This document shows, piece after piece, positions 17,560 to 26,353 of a stretch of DNA of 64,000 bases; positions within the stretch are counted from its first letter, which is position 1; the number at the start of each line of letters is the position of its first letter. The notes below the pieces were generated by a model. It was not told where the DNA came from. It searched no databases and saw only the letters and a program-made list of their open reading frames with translations. Location of the stretch: assembly GCF_019655435.1 (NCBI RefSeq), contig NZ_BPFH01000003.1:124001-188000 (forward strand), written 5' to 3'. This stretch comes from Jannaschia pagri (GTDB lineage: Bacteria; Pseudomonadota; Alphaproteobacteria; Rhodobacterales; Rhodobacteraceae). Both the position numbers and the translations under genes were made by a program.

Positions 17560-18705
17560 TCAAGGAAGCGCAAGGTCCACCCAGACCAGGCGCCCCCGGC
17601 TGGCCGTCGCGACCACCTCGGCCAGGGGGTCACCGGGCGCGGGCCAGACCACGCCGCTGTCCAGCACGCGCAAGGCCTGGGACGGAAGGATGTAATCCAC
17701 ACGCAGTGGACCGGGCCCCTCAAAGTCCACCGTATCCAGCGCCGGATCACCGCGATGCCCCAGACCGCCGCCGCCCGCGCCGCGCGGCTCCGGGTCCTGC
17801 AAGGCGGGGTGGTCTAACAGATCTATCATGACCTGGTGCAGCCCGTCGCCATCTTGGGGGTCAATATTCGACCGGCCCAAAACAACGGGCAGCGGCGCCT
17901 GGCTGACAAGGTCCGCGACAAAGCGCAGTTCATCGGCATTGCGCCGACCATTGCGATCCTCCGGCCCATCGAAAACCGGGGTATTGGCGTTCATCGTGAT
18001 CAGCCTCAGTCGCGTCTGCCCGAGGGTCAAGGGCACGACCCATTGTGCAACAGACGCCAGGGGGACGACCCCTGCGGCCTCGACCGGCAAAACATCCGCC
18101 GGGGGGGCGCTGTGATCCGCCCAAAGGTCCGCGCTGTGATCTTCGACCGTCCCAAGGGGCAGCCGCGACAACAGCGCCATGCCGCCATCGCCCGTAAACC
18201 GCCCATAGCCGAGGGCGTCGCGCCCTTCGCCCAAACGACCGTTTCCATCCAGATCGAAACCGCTCGGCACGCCCGCATTGGGACGGCGTGACACCCTATG
18301 GGCGTAGTCCAGCCCCCTCTCATCCAAGGCCGCTTGCAACGCCGACAGCGCAGCATCGCCATAGTCCCAATCCACATCGAGCAGCAGCAACACGTCTGGG
18401 CGGGCGTGGGCGATCACATCCAGTACGGCCAGAACCTGCGGGTCGCCGCGCTCAATATCGCGCAGCAGGAGCGCGGGGCCTTTGCGGCTCAACTCCGTGT
18501 GATAGGTCGCAATTCGAACCTTGCTTGGGCCCTGGGCCAGTGCCGGCCCGGCGCCGAGACAGGCGCCCGCAATCAGGCCGGCAAAAAGGCAGGCACCTCG
18601 TCGCCAACCTCTTCGCCATAGCGACGGCGCTTGCGGGAGATCATCAGAGCCAAACGGCGCATAGCGATTCCACGCAGGAAGAGCGAGGCAGGCAAGAACG
18701 CCCAT
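17560..18705 (-). CDS. Endonuclease/exonuclease/phosphatase-fold protein with altered active site
   Basis: This 381-residue protein has the EEP fold of a bacterial subfamily recognised by FDLDGNGRLGEGRDA, GRFTGDGGMALLSRLPLG, FDGPEDRNGRRNADE and GHRGDPALDTVDF. In active relatives the later motifs should read roughly GDxN and SRHRLVW. Here they read LGRSNIDP and SRGRLVW, so a catalytic Asp and the catalytic His appear replaced. A hydrophobic signal-like segment (ACLFAGLIAGACLGAG, about residues 38-53, then PALAQ) suggests export. The only in-frame ATG (18705) lies 133 bases inside the upstream gene and would put about 37 residues before that segment. The true start is therefore uncertain. Confidence 0.78.
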   Translation of the reverse strand: MGVLACLALPAWNRYAPFGSDDLPQAPSLWRRGWRRGACLFAGLIAGACLGAGPALAQGPSKVRIATYHTELSRKGPALLLRDIERGDPQVLAVLDVIAHARPDVLLLLDVDWDYGDAALSALQAALDERGLDYAHRVSRRPNAGVPSGFDLDGNGRLGEGRDALGYGRFTGDGGMALLSRLPLGTVEDHSADLWADHSAPPADVLPVEAAGVVPLASVAQWVVPLTLGQTRLRLITMNANTPVFDGPEDRNGRRNADELRFVADLVSQAPLPVVLGRSNIDPQDGDGLHQVMIDLLDHPALQDPEPRGAGGGGLGHRGDPALDTVDFEGPGPLRVDYILPSQALRVLDSGVVWPAPGDPLAEVVATASRGRLVWVDLALP

Positions 18706-19418
18706 AGGGACATCGTCCAGACAAACAGCAGATCGCTTTCAAACATCGACACGCCATATGAGTGGGCGATGAAGTACGCGAAGGGTGGCGTCAGGTATGG
18801 CAGGGCGAGTCCTAACAAAATGTTAATGGTCCCGTCGCGATTGAGTCGCTTGACCACATCCGCCCCTGCGGTCGGGTCGAACGTCGGCAGGTTCACCCAA
18901 ACGTTGAACCGGCCCGTTGGTGACGGCCAGTTCTTGAGCCGGATCATGATCGCAAAGACGGTCAGCCCCACGAGCGACACGAGATACGCGATGCCCGCAG
19001 CGATCCGCACCAACTGCGCCTGAACCACGGTCGTCCCTTCTGGCATCAGCCACAGGATCAGGCGCACAGGGCTAAAGGCGAAGTCGACCGACTGCCCCAA
19101 AAGCAGCCCAACTGCCTGGATGAGGCGGGCAAGGGCCGAGGGTGTTTCGATCCCGCGCATCGCCAACGCAATCAAGACGAGCGAGACCAACAAAACCCCG
19201 AACCGCACTCGGTTAAAAGGCGGCGCGTCCCGAAACTCGATCAGACCCGGATACACGGCGGCGTATTCGATAAGGACGAAGAGCGCTGCAAATATGGCAA
19301 TCAGAACGATCGTGTCCGCCACCTGAGGAGAGATATCAGGGAGCAGGAGGGATGGCGCCAAGACCATCGCAACCATTAAAAGCGCACGAATGCACGCGCC
19401 AGGAAGCCGTGAAATCAC
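18573..19418 (-). CDS. Conserved membrane protein, unknown function
   Basis: This 281-residue protein has seven or so hydrophobic segments and a basic C-terminal tail (MISRKRRRYGEE). No transporter or enzyme motif is recognised. The GTG start has GAGGAT about 10 bases upstream, and an ATG 42 bases later is an alternative. The C-terminal coding region overlaps the predicted start of the downstream EEP-fold gene, which suggests cotranscription. Confidence 0.75.
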   Translation of the reverse strand: MISRLPGACIRALLMVAMVLAPSLLLPDISPQVADTIVLIAIFAALFVLIEYAAVYPGLIEFRDAPPFNRVRFGVLLVSLVLIALAMRGIETPSALARLIQAVGLLLGQSVDFAFSPVRLILWLMPEGTTVVQAQLVRIAAGIAYLVSLVGLTVFAIMIRLKNWPSPTGRFNVWVNLPTFDPTAGADVVKRLNRDGTINILLGLALPYLTPPFAYFIAHSYGVSMFESDLLFVWTMSLWAFLPASLFLRGIAMRRLALMISRKRRRYGEEVGDEVPAFLPA

Positions 19419-19603
19419 TGCTCTACCGATCCTCGTTGGATGGAAACGATACGATGCCGTTCCCTTGTTCCATCGTTGTCCGCCCCGATTTTGTGGGGCG
19501 GCTGCCTCATTCTTGCCTTGAAGGTGCCTTGTTTAACTTCGACCTGCAAGTTCCTGTTTGAGAACAAAAAGGCATTGCTCAAATCACTGTGTTCAGAACG
19601 CAT

Positions 19604-19635
19604 CAGGCCCCTCCGCTGATCAGCGAAAGGGCCTG
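19604..19635. terminator. Hairpin downstream of leuD
   Basis: The arms CAGGCCC (19604-19610) and GGGCCTG (19629-19635) enclose an inner palindrome CGCTGATCAGCG. On the minus strand it lies about 30 bases after the leuD stop, without a clear T-run. It is a plausible terminator or 3' end. The rest of the 19419-19665 gap shows nothing else I can name. Confidence 0.5.
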
Positions 19636-19665
19636 TTTATCAAGGCGTTACGATTTGACGTTAAC

Positions 19666-20271
19666 CTAAACCCAGGGACGCGCCTGGGACATGCCCGCCT
19701 CATAGGTATCGATGGACGCCGCCTTCTCCATGGTCAGACCGATGTCATCCAACCCGTTGAGCAGGCAGTGCTTCTTGAACGCATCGACCTCAAACCCATA
19801 GGTCGCGCCGTCGGCGCCGGTGACCGTCTGGTCCTCCAGATTGATCGTGATGCGCGCATTCTCGCCATTTTCCGCATCGGCCATCAGCGCGTCCACCTGA
19901 TCCTGTGGCAAGACGATGGGCAGGATACCGTTCTTGAAACAGTTGTTATAGAAGATGTCCGCAAAGCTGGGCGCGATCACCGCGCGGATGCCGAAGTCCA
20001 GCAGGGCCCAAGGCGCATGTTCCCGCGAAGAGCCGCAGCCGAAGTTGTCGCCTGCCACGATGATCTGCGCCTCACGGTAGGCGGGCTTGTTCAGAACGAA
20101 ATCCGGGATCTCGGAGCCATCATCGGCATACCGCATTTCGTCGAACAGGTTCACACCCAGGCCAGACCGTTTGATCGTCTTCAGGAACTGCTTGGGGATG
20201 ATCATGTCCGTATCGACGTTGATCAGCGGCAGGGGGGCGGCGATGCCTGTGAGGGTCTCGAACTTGTCCAT
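19666..20271 (-). CDS. leuD: 3-isopropylmalate dehydratase small subunit
   Basis: This 201-residue swivel-domain subunit partners LeuC in isomerising 2- to 3-isopropylmalate. Signatures are [18 protein letters not shown] near residue 18 and [20 protein letters not shown] near residues 72-92. Length is normal for the bacterial small subunit. It is 27 bases downstream of the DUF4198 gene and may be cotranscribed with it, although their functions are unrelated. leuC is absent from the window. Confidence 0.96.
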   Translation of the reverse strand: MDKFETLTGIAAPLPLINVDTDMIIPKQFLKTIKRSGLGVNLFDEMRYADDGSEIPDFVLNKPAYREAQIIVAGDNFGCGSSREHAPWALLDFGIRAVIAPSFADIFYNNCFKNGILPIVLPQDQVDALMADAENGENARITINLEDQTVTGADGATYGFEVDAFKKHCLLNGLDDIGLTMEKAASIDTYEAGMSQARPWV

Positions 20272-20298
20272 GGGGGCCTCCGGTCACGGTTGGCTCAC

Positions 20299-21120
20299 TT
20301 ACCCCTCGGGCACGGCAAAGGTCAACGCAGCCCAAAGGGTATACCAGACAGGATCGCCGTCTTCCTCCGGCTCCAGCGGCAATAAGGTGACTGAGTCGAG
20401 CAAGTAGGCGTGGCCCTCGGTAACAGGCAAAACCGCCCGTCCCTCCGCGTCCGCACGATACAGCGTGACCTCGACCGCGCCATCGGGCGCCTTGTCGAAC
20501 ACTTCGATCTGGGCATTTGCCTTGGGCGCCCCCTCGAACAGGATCTGAACGGGCAACCCCGCCGACAGGTCATCGGTGTAGGGATTGGCGCCGAGGACAA
20601 ACTCCGTCCTCAGACCTTGGGCTACGTCGGCACCTTGGCCATCCCCCACGGCGATCAGCGATTTCGCGAACCGACGGTAGGCCTCTCGGAAGCCGGTTTC
20701 AGGCAGGCCTCGGTCAAGATGGCTATCTTGGGCAAAGGCCACGTCCTTATGGTCGGTGAACTTCACCCACTTCGCCCACTCTTTATAAGTCAGCCGTTGG
20801 TCCGCCGTCTCATGCAGGATCGTCAGCAACCCCTCCGACGGCGCATCCAAGGCCAAAGCTGGGTTATCGCCAAGGCGGGCGGGCACCGGCGCCACGACAC
20901 CGCCGGAGACCATGTCAAAGCGTTTCGACCGCCCGGGGATCCAGCTCAACGAAGAGCCTTCGAAGGTCTCCCCGTTGCGAAAGCGCGCGATGACGCTGTC
21001 CCCCGTTGCCACGGTGTAATCCTCTGGCTCTATCCAGAACTCATGTGCTTGCGCGCCCAGGGCGAAGATGCACAGTGCAGCGGATAGACAAACGGATTGT
21101 ACCGAAAAGAGGACAGACAT
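20299..21120 (-). CDS. DUF4198 domain exported protein, probably metal-uptake related
   Basis: This 273-residue protein has a signal peptide cleaved near ALGAQA-HEFWIEP, exposing an N-terminal His typical of DUF4198 proteins, which are linked to nickel or cobalt uptake. The mature chain is beta-rich. The ATG shares the bases CATG with the ATG of the divergent HupE-like gene, and no other usable start precedes the signal peptide. The pairing with a HupE/UreJ-like membrane protein supports a role in metal handling. The metal is not known. Confidence 0.8.
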   Translation of the reverse strand: MSVLFSVQSVCLSAALCIFALGAQAHEFWIEPEDYTVATGDSVIARFRNGETFEGSSLSWIPGRSKRFDMVSGGVVAPVPARLGDNPALALDAPSEGLLTILHETADQRLTYKEWAKWVKFTDHKDVAFAQDSHLDRGLPETGFREAYRRFAKSLIAVGDGQGADVAQGLRTEFVLGANPYTDDLSAGLPVQILFEGAPKANAQIEVFDKAPDGAVEVTLYRADAEGRAVLPVTEGHAYLLDSVTLLPLEPEEDGDPVWYTLWAALTFAVPEG

Positions 21121-22291
21121 GGCTCACATCCTGAAGTTTTGGGTCAGGGTGATCTTTGTGGCGCTGCTGTCAATGGGCGCGGCCTTCACGACCGCGGCAC
21201 ATGAGGTGGAACCAGCGGTCGCCGATGCCCAGGTCTCAGCGGATCGGGTCGATATTACCATCCGCATGGCTGTGGAGCCGATCCTGGCGGGCATCGACCT
21301 CGCCGGAGTCAGCGATGTGAACGATTCGCCCCTGTCCGGCCGTAACGATGCCCTGCGCGCCCTGCCGCCGGCCGAGTTGGCGACCGCCCTGACCGACGCA
21401 TGGCCGCAAATCGCCCGCCGGATGACGCTGATGGCGGGGGAGACTGAGTTGATGCCGGAACTGACGGGTACGACGATCCCCGATGTCGGCAACCCGGAGC
21501 TGCGCCGTGACAGCACCCTGATCCTGACGGCGGCTCTGCCCGAGGATGGGACAGAGGTGGTCTTTGGCTGGGACGCTGGCCTAGGCAGCTTGATCCTGCG
21601 CCAAGTCGGGGAGGGGGCCACCTACGAAGTCTTTCTGACCGGCGGCGCGCTGTCCGACCCGATGCCGCGCATCGGAGTGGCGGATCAATCCCTGGGGGAG
21701 GTCGTGTCCCGCTACACGGTCTCTGGCTTTATCCATGTGATTCCGGACGGGTTGGATCATATCCTGTTCGTGCTGGGCCTCTACTTCTTCGCGCTGGCCC
21801 TGCGCCCCCTCGTTTGGCAAGTCACGGCCTTTACGGTCGCGCACACCCTGACCCTGGCGCTGGCCACGACGGGGGTGATTGCCATTCCCGACAATTGGAT
21901 GTGGGCGGTAGAGACGGTCATCGCGGCCTCGATTGTCTATGTGGCGGTCGAAAACATCTGGGGCGGCGAAAAGACCGACATCGGATGGACTCGGATTGGC
22001 GTGGTGTTCCTCTTTGGTCTTGTCCACGGGCTGGGATTTGCCTCTGTCCTGTCGGAGTTTGGAGTGGGGTCGCACTTCGTCGCCTCCCTCGTGTCTTTCG
22101 CCATTGGTCTGGAGATCGGGCACCTGACGGTGATCGCCGTCGCCTTCCTGGTGCTGGGCCTCCCGTTCGGCCAGAGGTCCTTTTACCGCCGGGCCTGTGT
22201 CATTCCTGGATCGCTGTTGATTGCGGCGGTGGGAGCATATTGGGTTTTGAATCGGATCGGCCTGGTCGGTGACCTGCCGTATCTGACGTAA
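21119..22291 (+). CDS. HupE/UreJ family protein
   Basis: This 390-residue protein has a signal peptide (about residues 1-27) and a periplasmic domain of about 170 residues. The C-terminal membrane domain has around six helices and contains the family pattern FIHVIPDGLDHILFVLGL and later FGLVHGLGFASVL. HupE-type proteins are predicted or shown nickel/cobalt permeases. The ATG at 21119 follows AGAGGA at good spacing. It diverges from the DUF4198 gene with overlapping start codons. Confidence 0.85.
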   Translation: MAHILKFWVRVIFVALLSMGAAFTTAAHEVEPAVADAQVSADRVDITIRMAVEPILAGIDLAGVSDVNDSPLSGRNDALRALPPAELATALTDAWPQIARRMTLMAGETELMPELTGTTIPDVGNPELRRDSTLILTAALPEDGTEVVFGWDAGLGSLILRQVGEGATYEVFLTGGALSDPMPRIGVADQSLGEVVSRYTVSGFIHVIPDGLDHILFVLGLYFFALALRPLVWQVTAFTVAHTLTLALATTGVIAIPDNWMWAVETVIAASIVYVAVENIWGGEKTDIGWTRIGVVFLFGLVHGLGFASVLSEFGVGSHFVASLVSFAIGLEIGHLTVIAVAFLVLGLPFGQRSFYRRACVIPGSLLIAAVGAYWVLNRIGLVGDLPYLT

Positions 22292-22401
22292 GTGGCGTGG
22301 TGCTTTGGATCACGGGATGACGGCCACCGGAGAGCAGACAGCCTGGCCGCCACAATCGGTGGCATCCACCTGCGACAGTGCCCGATTCCTTGCCTACGGC
22401 C

Positions 22402-22436
22402 CGGGGCAGCGGCCCCGTGGCTTGCGCCCGGGCGCA
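22402..22436. repeat. GC-rich double hairpin before ade
   Basis: Two strong structures lie side by side: CGGGGC-AGCG-GCCCCG (22402-22417) and the perfect palindrome TGCGCCCGGGCGCA (22423-22436), ending 19 bases before the ade ATG. They could be a leader structure affecting ade translation, or a dispersed GC-rich repeat. The rest of the 22292-22455 gap shows only another weak hairpin near 22350-22370. Confidence 0.45.
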
Positions 22437-22455
22437 GCCCGTGACAGGCTTGCCC

Positions 22456-24258
22456 ATGTCGCCTGAGACCCTGCCTTCTTGGCCCGAAGTTGCCCCTGAT
22501 CTGATTGCTATCGCCGCTGGCCGTGCGCCTGCCGAGACCGTGATAACGGGCGGGCGCGTCGTCTTGGTTCATACGCGCGAAGTCCCCCCCTGGCAGATCG
22601 CCATTGCAAAGGGTCGATTTGCCTATGTGGGCCCGGATGCGAGCCATTGCATCGGCCCGGAGACGGCGGTGATCGACGTGGGCGGGCGGCATGTCATCCC
22701 GGGTCTTTGCGATGCCCATATGCATGTGGAATCGGGGATGCTGACCCCGGCGGAATTTGCCGCGGCCGTGATCCCACATGGCACCACGACGATGTTCACC
22801 GACCCCCACGAAATTGCCAACGTCCTGGGGCTGCCGGGCGTGCGGCTGATGCATGATGAGGCACGGGGTCTGCCGTGCAGCATGTTTGTCCAGATGCCGT
22901 CCTGCGCACCATCTGCGCCCGGCTTAGAAACGACAGGCCATGAGATTACGCCAGAGGACGTGGCCGAAGCCATGTCCTGGCCCGGCATCGTCGGGCTTGG
23001 TGAGATGATGAACTTTCCCGGCGTCGCAGCAGGGGACCCTAAGATGCTTGCCGAGATGGCGGCGACCGCTGCTGCCGGCAAGACAATCGGGGGGCACTAT
23101 GCTTCGCCCGATTTGGGACCGGTGTTCCATGCCTACGCGGCGGGTGGCCCAGCGGATGACCACGAGGGCACCTGCGAGGCCGATGCCGTGGCCCGCGTCC
23201 GGCAGGGGATGCGCTCAATGATGCGGCTCGGCTCGGCCTGGTATGACGTCGAGACGCAGATCACCGCTGTGACGGAACGGGGGCTGGACCCCCGCAACTT
23301 CCTTCTGTGCACCGACGACTGCCATTCCGGCACCCTGGTGAGCGACGGGCATATGAACCGTGTCCTGCGCCATGCCATCGCCTGTGGCTGCGACCCGCTG
23401 GTGGCCCTGCAAATGTGCACGATCAACACCGCCACCCATTTCGGATTGGAGCGGGAGTTGGGCGCCATCGCCCCGGGCCGACGGGCCGATCTGATCGTGA
23501 CCTCGGACCTGACCGCGCTGCCGATCGAGCGGGTCATGGCCTTGGGCCAATGGGTCGCTGAGGACGGTCGCCTGACCGTGCCCTGTCCCCATATCGGCTG
23601 GCCAGATACGGCGCGGCAGACGGTACACATGGCGCGTGATCTGATTGCGTCCGATTTTGATATTCCCGCGCCCGAGGGGGCTACCGAAGTCACCGCCCGT
23701 GTCATCGGAGTCGTGGAAAACCAGGCACCGACCAAGGCCCTGACGCGCCATCTGCCGGTGCGAGAAGGGCGCGTAGCAACCGACGAGCACCCCGATACAT
23801 GCCAGATCGCCTTGGTCGAACGGCACCGTGCGACGGGTGGTGTGACGAACGCCTTCGTGTCGGGCTTCGGCTATGATCGGCCAATGGCCATGGCCTCCAC
23901 CGTAGCCCATGACAGCCACCACATGATCGTTGTCGGCACGTGTCGCGATCATATGGCCATGGCAGCCAACCGTCTGCGAACCGTCGGTGGCGGCGTAACG
24001 CTTTTTGCCGATGGCACGGAGCAAGCCCTGGTCGAACTGCCCATCGCGGGACTGATGTCAGACCGTCCCGCCGCTGAGGTTGCCGCAAAGGCAGAGGCCT
24101 TGGGCCGCGCCATGGCTGCCGCTGGCTGCACCCTCAACAACGCCTACATGCAGCACTCCCTCCTGGCCCTGGTGGTGATTCCCGAACTGAGGATCAGCGA
24201 TTTGGGCCTTGTGGATGTGACCACATTCGAACTCACCGACGTTATCGAGACCCCATGA
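22456..24258 (+). CDS. ade: Adenine deaminase
   Basis: This 600-residue amidohydrolase converts adenine to hypoxanthine and ammonia in purine salvage. Visible features are the metal-binding GLCDAHMHVESGMLTPAEFA motif near residue 79, HGTTTMFTDPHEIANV, and the LLCTDDCHSGTLV segment. Length is normal for the Ade family. The ATG at 22456 matches the conserved N-terminus; an upstream in-frame start would run through GC-rich hairpins. It overlaps amn by 4 bases (ATGA), linking AMP breakdown to adenine deamination. Confidence 0.93.
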   Translation: MSPETLPSWPEVAPDLIAIAAGRAPAETVITGGRVVLVHTREVPPWQIAIAKGRFAYVGPDASHCIGPETAVIDVGGRHVIPGLCDAHMHVESGMLTPAEFAAAVIPHGTTTMFTDPHEIANVLGLPGVRLMHDEARGLPCSMFVQMPSCAPSAPGLETTGHEITPEDVAEAMSWPGIVGLGEMMNFPGVAAGDPKMLAEMAATAAAGKTIGGHYASPDLGPVFHAYAAGGPADDHEGTCEADAVARVRQGMRSMMRLGSAWYDVETQITAVTERGLDPRNFLLCTDDCHSGTLVSDGHMNRVLRHAIACGCDPLVALQMCTINTATHFGLERELGAIAPGRRADLIVTSDLTALPIERVMALGQWVAEDGRLTVPCPHIGWPDTARQTVHMARDLIASDFDIPAPEGATEVTARVIGVVENQAPTKALTRHLPVREGRVATDEHPDTCQIALVERHRATGGVTNAFVSGFGYDRPMAMASTVAHDSHHMIVVGTCRDHMAMAANRLRTVGGGVTLFADGTEQALVELPIAGLMSDRPAAEVAAKAEALGRAMAAAGCTLNNAYMQHSLLALVVIPELRISDLGLVDVTTFELTDVIETP

Positions 24259-25736
24259 CCGATTTGACCCCCGTCTGCGCGCCAGACGAAACGCCCCACC
24301 GCTCCTTCACCGACGCCGCCGAGGCCGTGGCCGAACTGCGCCGCCTCTATGATGTCGCGACGGATTTCCTGCGCACCGCGTTCAGCACGGCCGTGGGCGG
24401 TGGCATTCCCGACTGCCGCTATCGCGCCTTCTACCCGGAGGTGCGGATCACCACCTCAACCTTCGCCCGCACCGACAGTCGGCTCAGCTTTGGCCACGTC
24501 GTCGAACCGGGGCGCTACACGGCGACGATCACACGGCCCGATCTGTTCCAAAACTATCTGACGTCGCAAATTGAGCTTCTGCTCAAGGCCCATGACGTGC
24601 CCGTCCATGTGGGGTGGTCCCAAACCCCGATCCCGGTCCATTTCGCCGTCCTGAACGACTCCGATCTGACCGTGCCGCAAGACGGTGTTCTGCCGTTTTT
24701 GATGCGCGATGTCTTCGATGTGCCGGACCTGAACACGACGAATGATTCGATCGTCAATGGCACGGGTTTCACGTTCGAGGACGGGTCCCAACCGCTGGCC
24801 CCCTTCACCGCGCAGCGGGTCGACTATTCCCTGGCCCGCCTGGCCCATTACACCGCCACGGATCCGGGCGATTTTCAGAACCATGTCCTGTTCACGAACT
24901 ACCAATTTTACGTCGACGAATTCGAGGCCTATGCCCGCGAGGCCCTGCGCGACCCGACCTCGGGCTATACCGCCTTCGTCGGCCCCAACGGTCAGCGGAT
25001 CACACCCGCGGACCCCGACGCCCCCATGGTCGACCCGCCCAAGATGCCACAGATGCCGACCTATCACCTGACGCGGGCGGGTGAGGCAGGCATCACCCTG
25101 GTCAACATCGGTGTCGGCCCCTCAAACGCCAAAACGGCCACAGACCACATCGCGGTGTTGCGCCCCCATGTGTGGTTGATGGTCGGCCACTGCGCGGGGC
25201 TTCGCAATTCCCAGTCGTTGGGCGATTTCGTCTTGGCCCATGCCTACCTGCGCGAAGACCACGTTCTGGACGATGACCTTCCGATTTGGGTGCCGATTCC
25301 CGCCCTAGCCGAAGTACAAGTCGCCCTGGAGGAGGCCGTGGCCGACGTCACACAACTCGAAGGCTATGAATTGAAACGGGTTATGCGCACGGGCACGGTC
25401 GCAACCATCGACAATCGCAACTGGGAATTGCGCGAACAGGCGGGCCCTGTGCAACGGCTCAGCCAATCGCGCGCCATTGCCCTGGATATGGAAAGCGCGA
25501 CCATTGCGGCCAATGGATTTCGATTCCGCGTTCCCTACGGCACTTTACTTTGCGTAAGCGATAAACCGCTGCACGGAGAGCTCAAACTGCCGGGCATGGC
25601 CTCCGCGTTTTATAAGACGCAGGTCAGCCGACACTTGCAGATCGGTATCAAAGCCATGGAATCTCTCAGGGAAATGCCGCTGGCGCGTCTCCACTCCCGC
25701 AAGTTGCGCAGTTTTGAGGAAACCGCGTTCCTTTGA
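24255..25736 (+). CDS. amn: AMP nucleosidase
   Basis: This 493-residue enzyme hydrolyses AMP to adenine and ribose 5-phosphate. The C-terminal half is a nucleoside-phosphorylase-like domain with VNIGVGPSNAKTATDH, VWLMVGHCAGLRNSQ and the substrate-site segment ALDMESATIAANGFRFR. The N-terminal ~170 residues are the regulatory domain typical of Amn. It is coupled to ade upstream by ATGA, giving a two-step route AMP to adenine to hypoxanthine. Confidence 0.94.
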   Translation: MTDLTPVCAPDETPHRSFTDAAEAVAELRRLYDVATDFLRTAFSTAVGGGIPDCRYRAFYPEVRITTSTFARTDSRLSFGHVVEPGRYTATITRPDLFQNYLTSQIELLLKAHDVPVHVGWSQTPIPVHFAVLNDSDLTVPQDGVLPFLMRDVFDVPDLNTTNDSIVNGTGFTFEDGSQPLAPFTAQRVDYSLARLAHYTATDPGDFQNHVLFTNYQFYVDEFEAYAREALRDPTSGYTAFVGPNGQRITPADPDAPMVDPPKMPQMPTYHLTRAGEAGITLVNIGVGPSNAKTATDHIAVLRPHVWLMVGHCAGLRNSQSLGDFVLAHAYLREDHVLDDDLPIWVPIPALAEVQVALEEAVADVTQLEGYELKRVMRTGTVATIDNRNWELREQAGPVQRLSQSRAIALDMESATIAANGFRFRVPYGTLLCVSDKPLHGELKLPGMASAFYKTQVSRHLQIGIKAMESLREMPLARLHSRKLRSFEETAFL

Positions 25737-25859
25737 GGCATCGTCTCGTTAGATGAAACGGATAACGGGCATACAAGTTATTGTGACCTCTCACCATCAT
25801 GGGCTAAGTTGCCAACAGCTTACACGAAACTTGCCGTGAATAAGAGGGAGAGCCGGAAG

Positions 25860-26150
25860 ATGGCCCAAAAACCAATGACCAAAACGCAATTGGTCGCCGC
25901 CTTGGCCGACAAAATGGATGCCGACAAGAAGGTCGCGTCCGAGGCGCTGGACGCCATCGTCGCCGTCATCACCGAAGAGGTGTCGAACGGCGGCGCCGTC
26001 ACGTTGCCCGGTGTCGGCAAGATCATGTGCCGCGAACGCCCCGAGCGTATGGTGCGCAACCCGGCCACCGGCGAACAGTTGAAGAAAGAGGCCGACAAGG
26101 TGGTCAAGATGACCATCGCCAAAGCCCTCAAGGATTCCGTCAACGCGTGA
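25860..26150 (+). CDS. HU family DNA-binding protein
   Basis: This 96-residue basic DNA-bending protein of the HU/IHF fold has an N-terminal helix pair (TKTQLVAALADKMDADKKVA) and a beta arm with the ERPERMVRNPATGEQ segment and the conserved Arg-Asn-Pro-x-Thr-Gly. The ATG at 25860 begins the conserved region. A GGGAG stretch lies upstream. It is a monocistronic nucleoid protein followed by a strong hairpin terminator. Confidence 0.92.
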   Translation: MAQKPMTKTQLVAALADKMDADKKVASEALDAIVAVITEEVSNGGAVTLPGVGKIMCRERPERMVRNPATGEQLKKEADKVVKMTIAKALKDSVNA

Positions 26151-26196
26151 TCGTTTGGGCGGACCCACTCACACCGCCCTAGATCATTGCATGACC

Positions 26197-26227
26197 AAAG
26201 GGACCGTTCCGATGGAGCGGTCCCTTT
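26197..26227 (+). terminator. Rho-independent-like terminator after the HU gene
   Basis: A 10-bp perfect stem (AAAGGGACCG / CGGTCCCTTT) with an 11-base loop lies 47 bases after the HU stop. The final TTT of the stem provides a short U-tract. Confidence 0.75.
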
Positions 26228-26353
26228 CACGTTATAGGCCCCAGGGCGCGCTCTCGGCCCTTGGACTGACCAACCAGTTTGGCGCAGGGCGCCTCGCCAC
26301 TTGCGTCCGGCACGGGCTTGACCATGGTGGGCACGCTGGCACAGGGGGCGACA

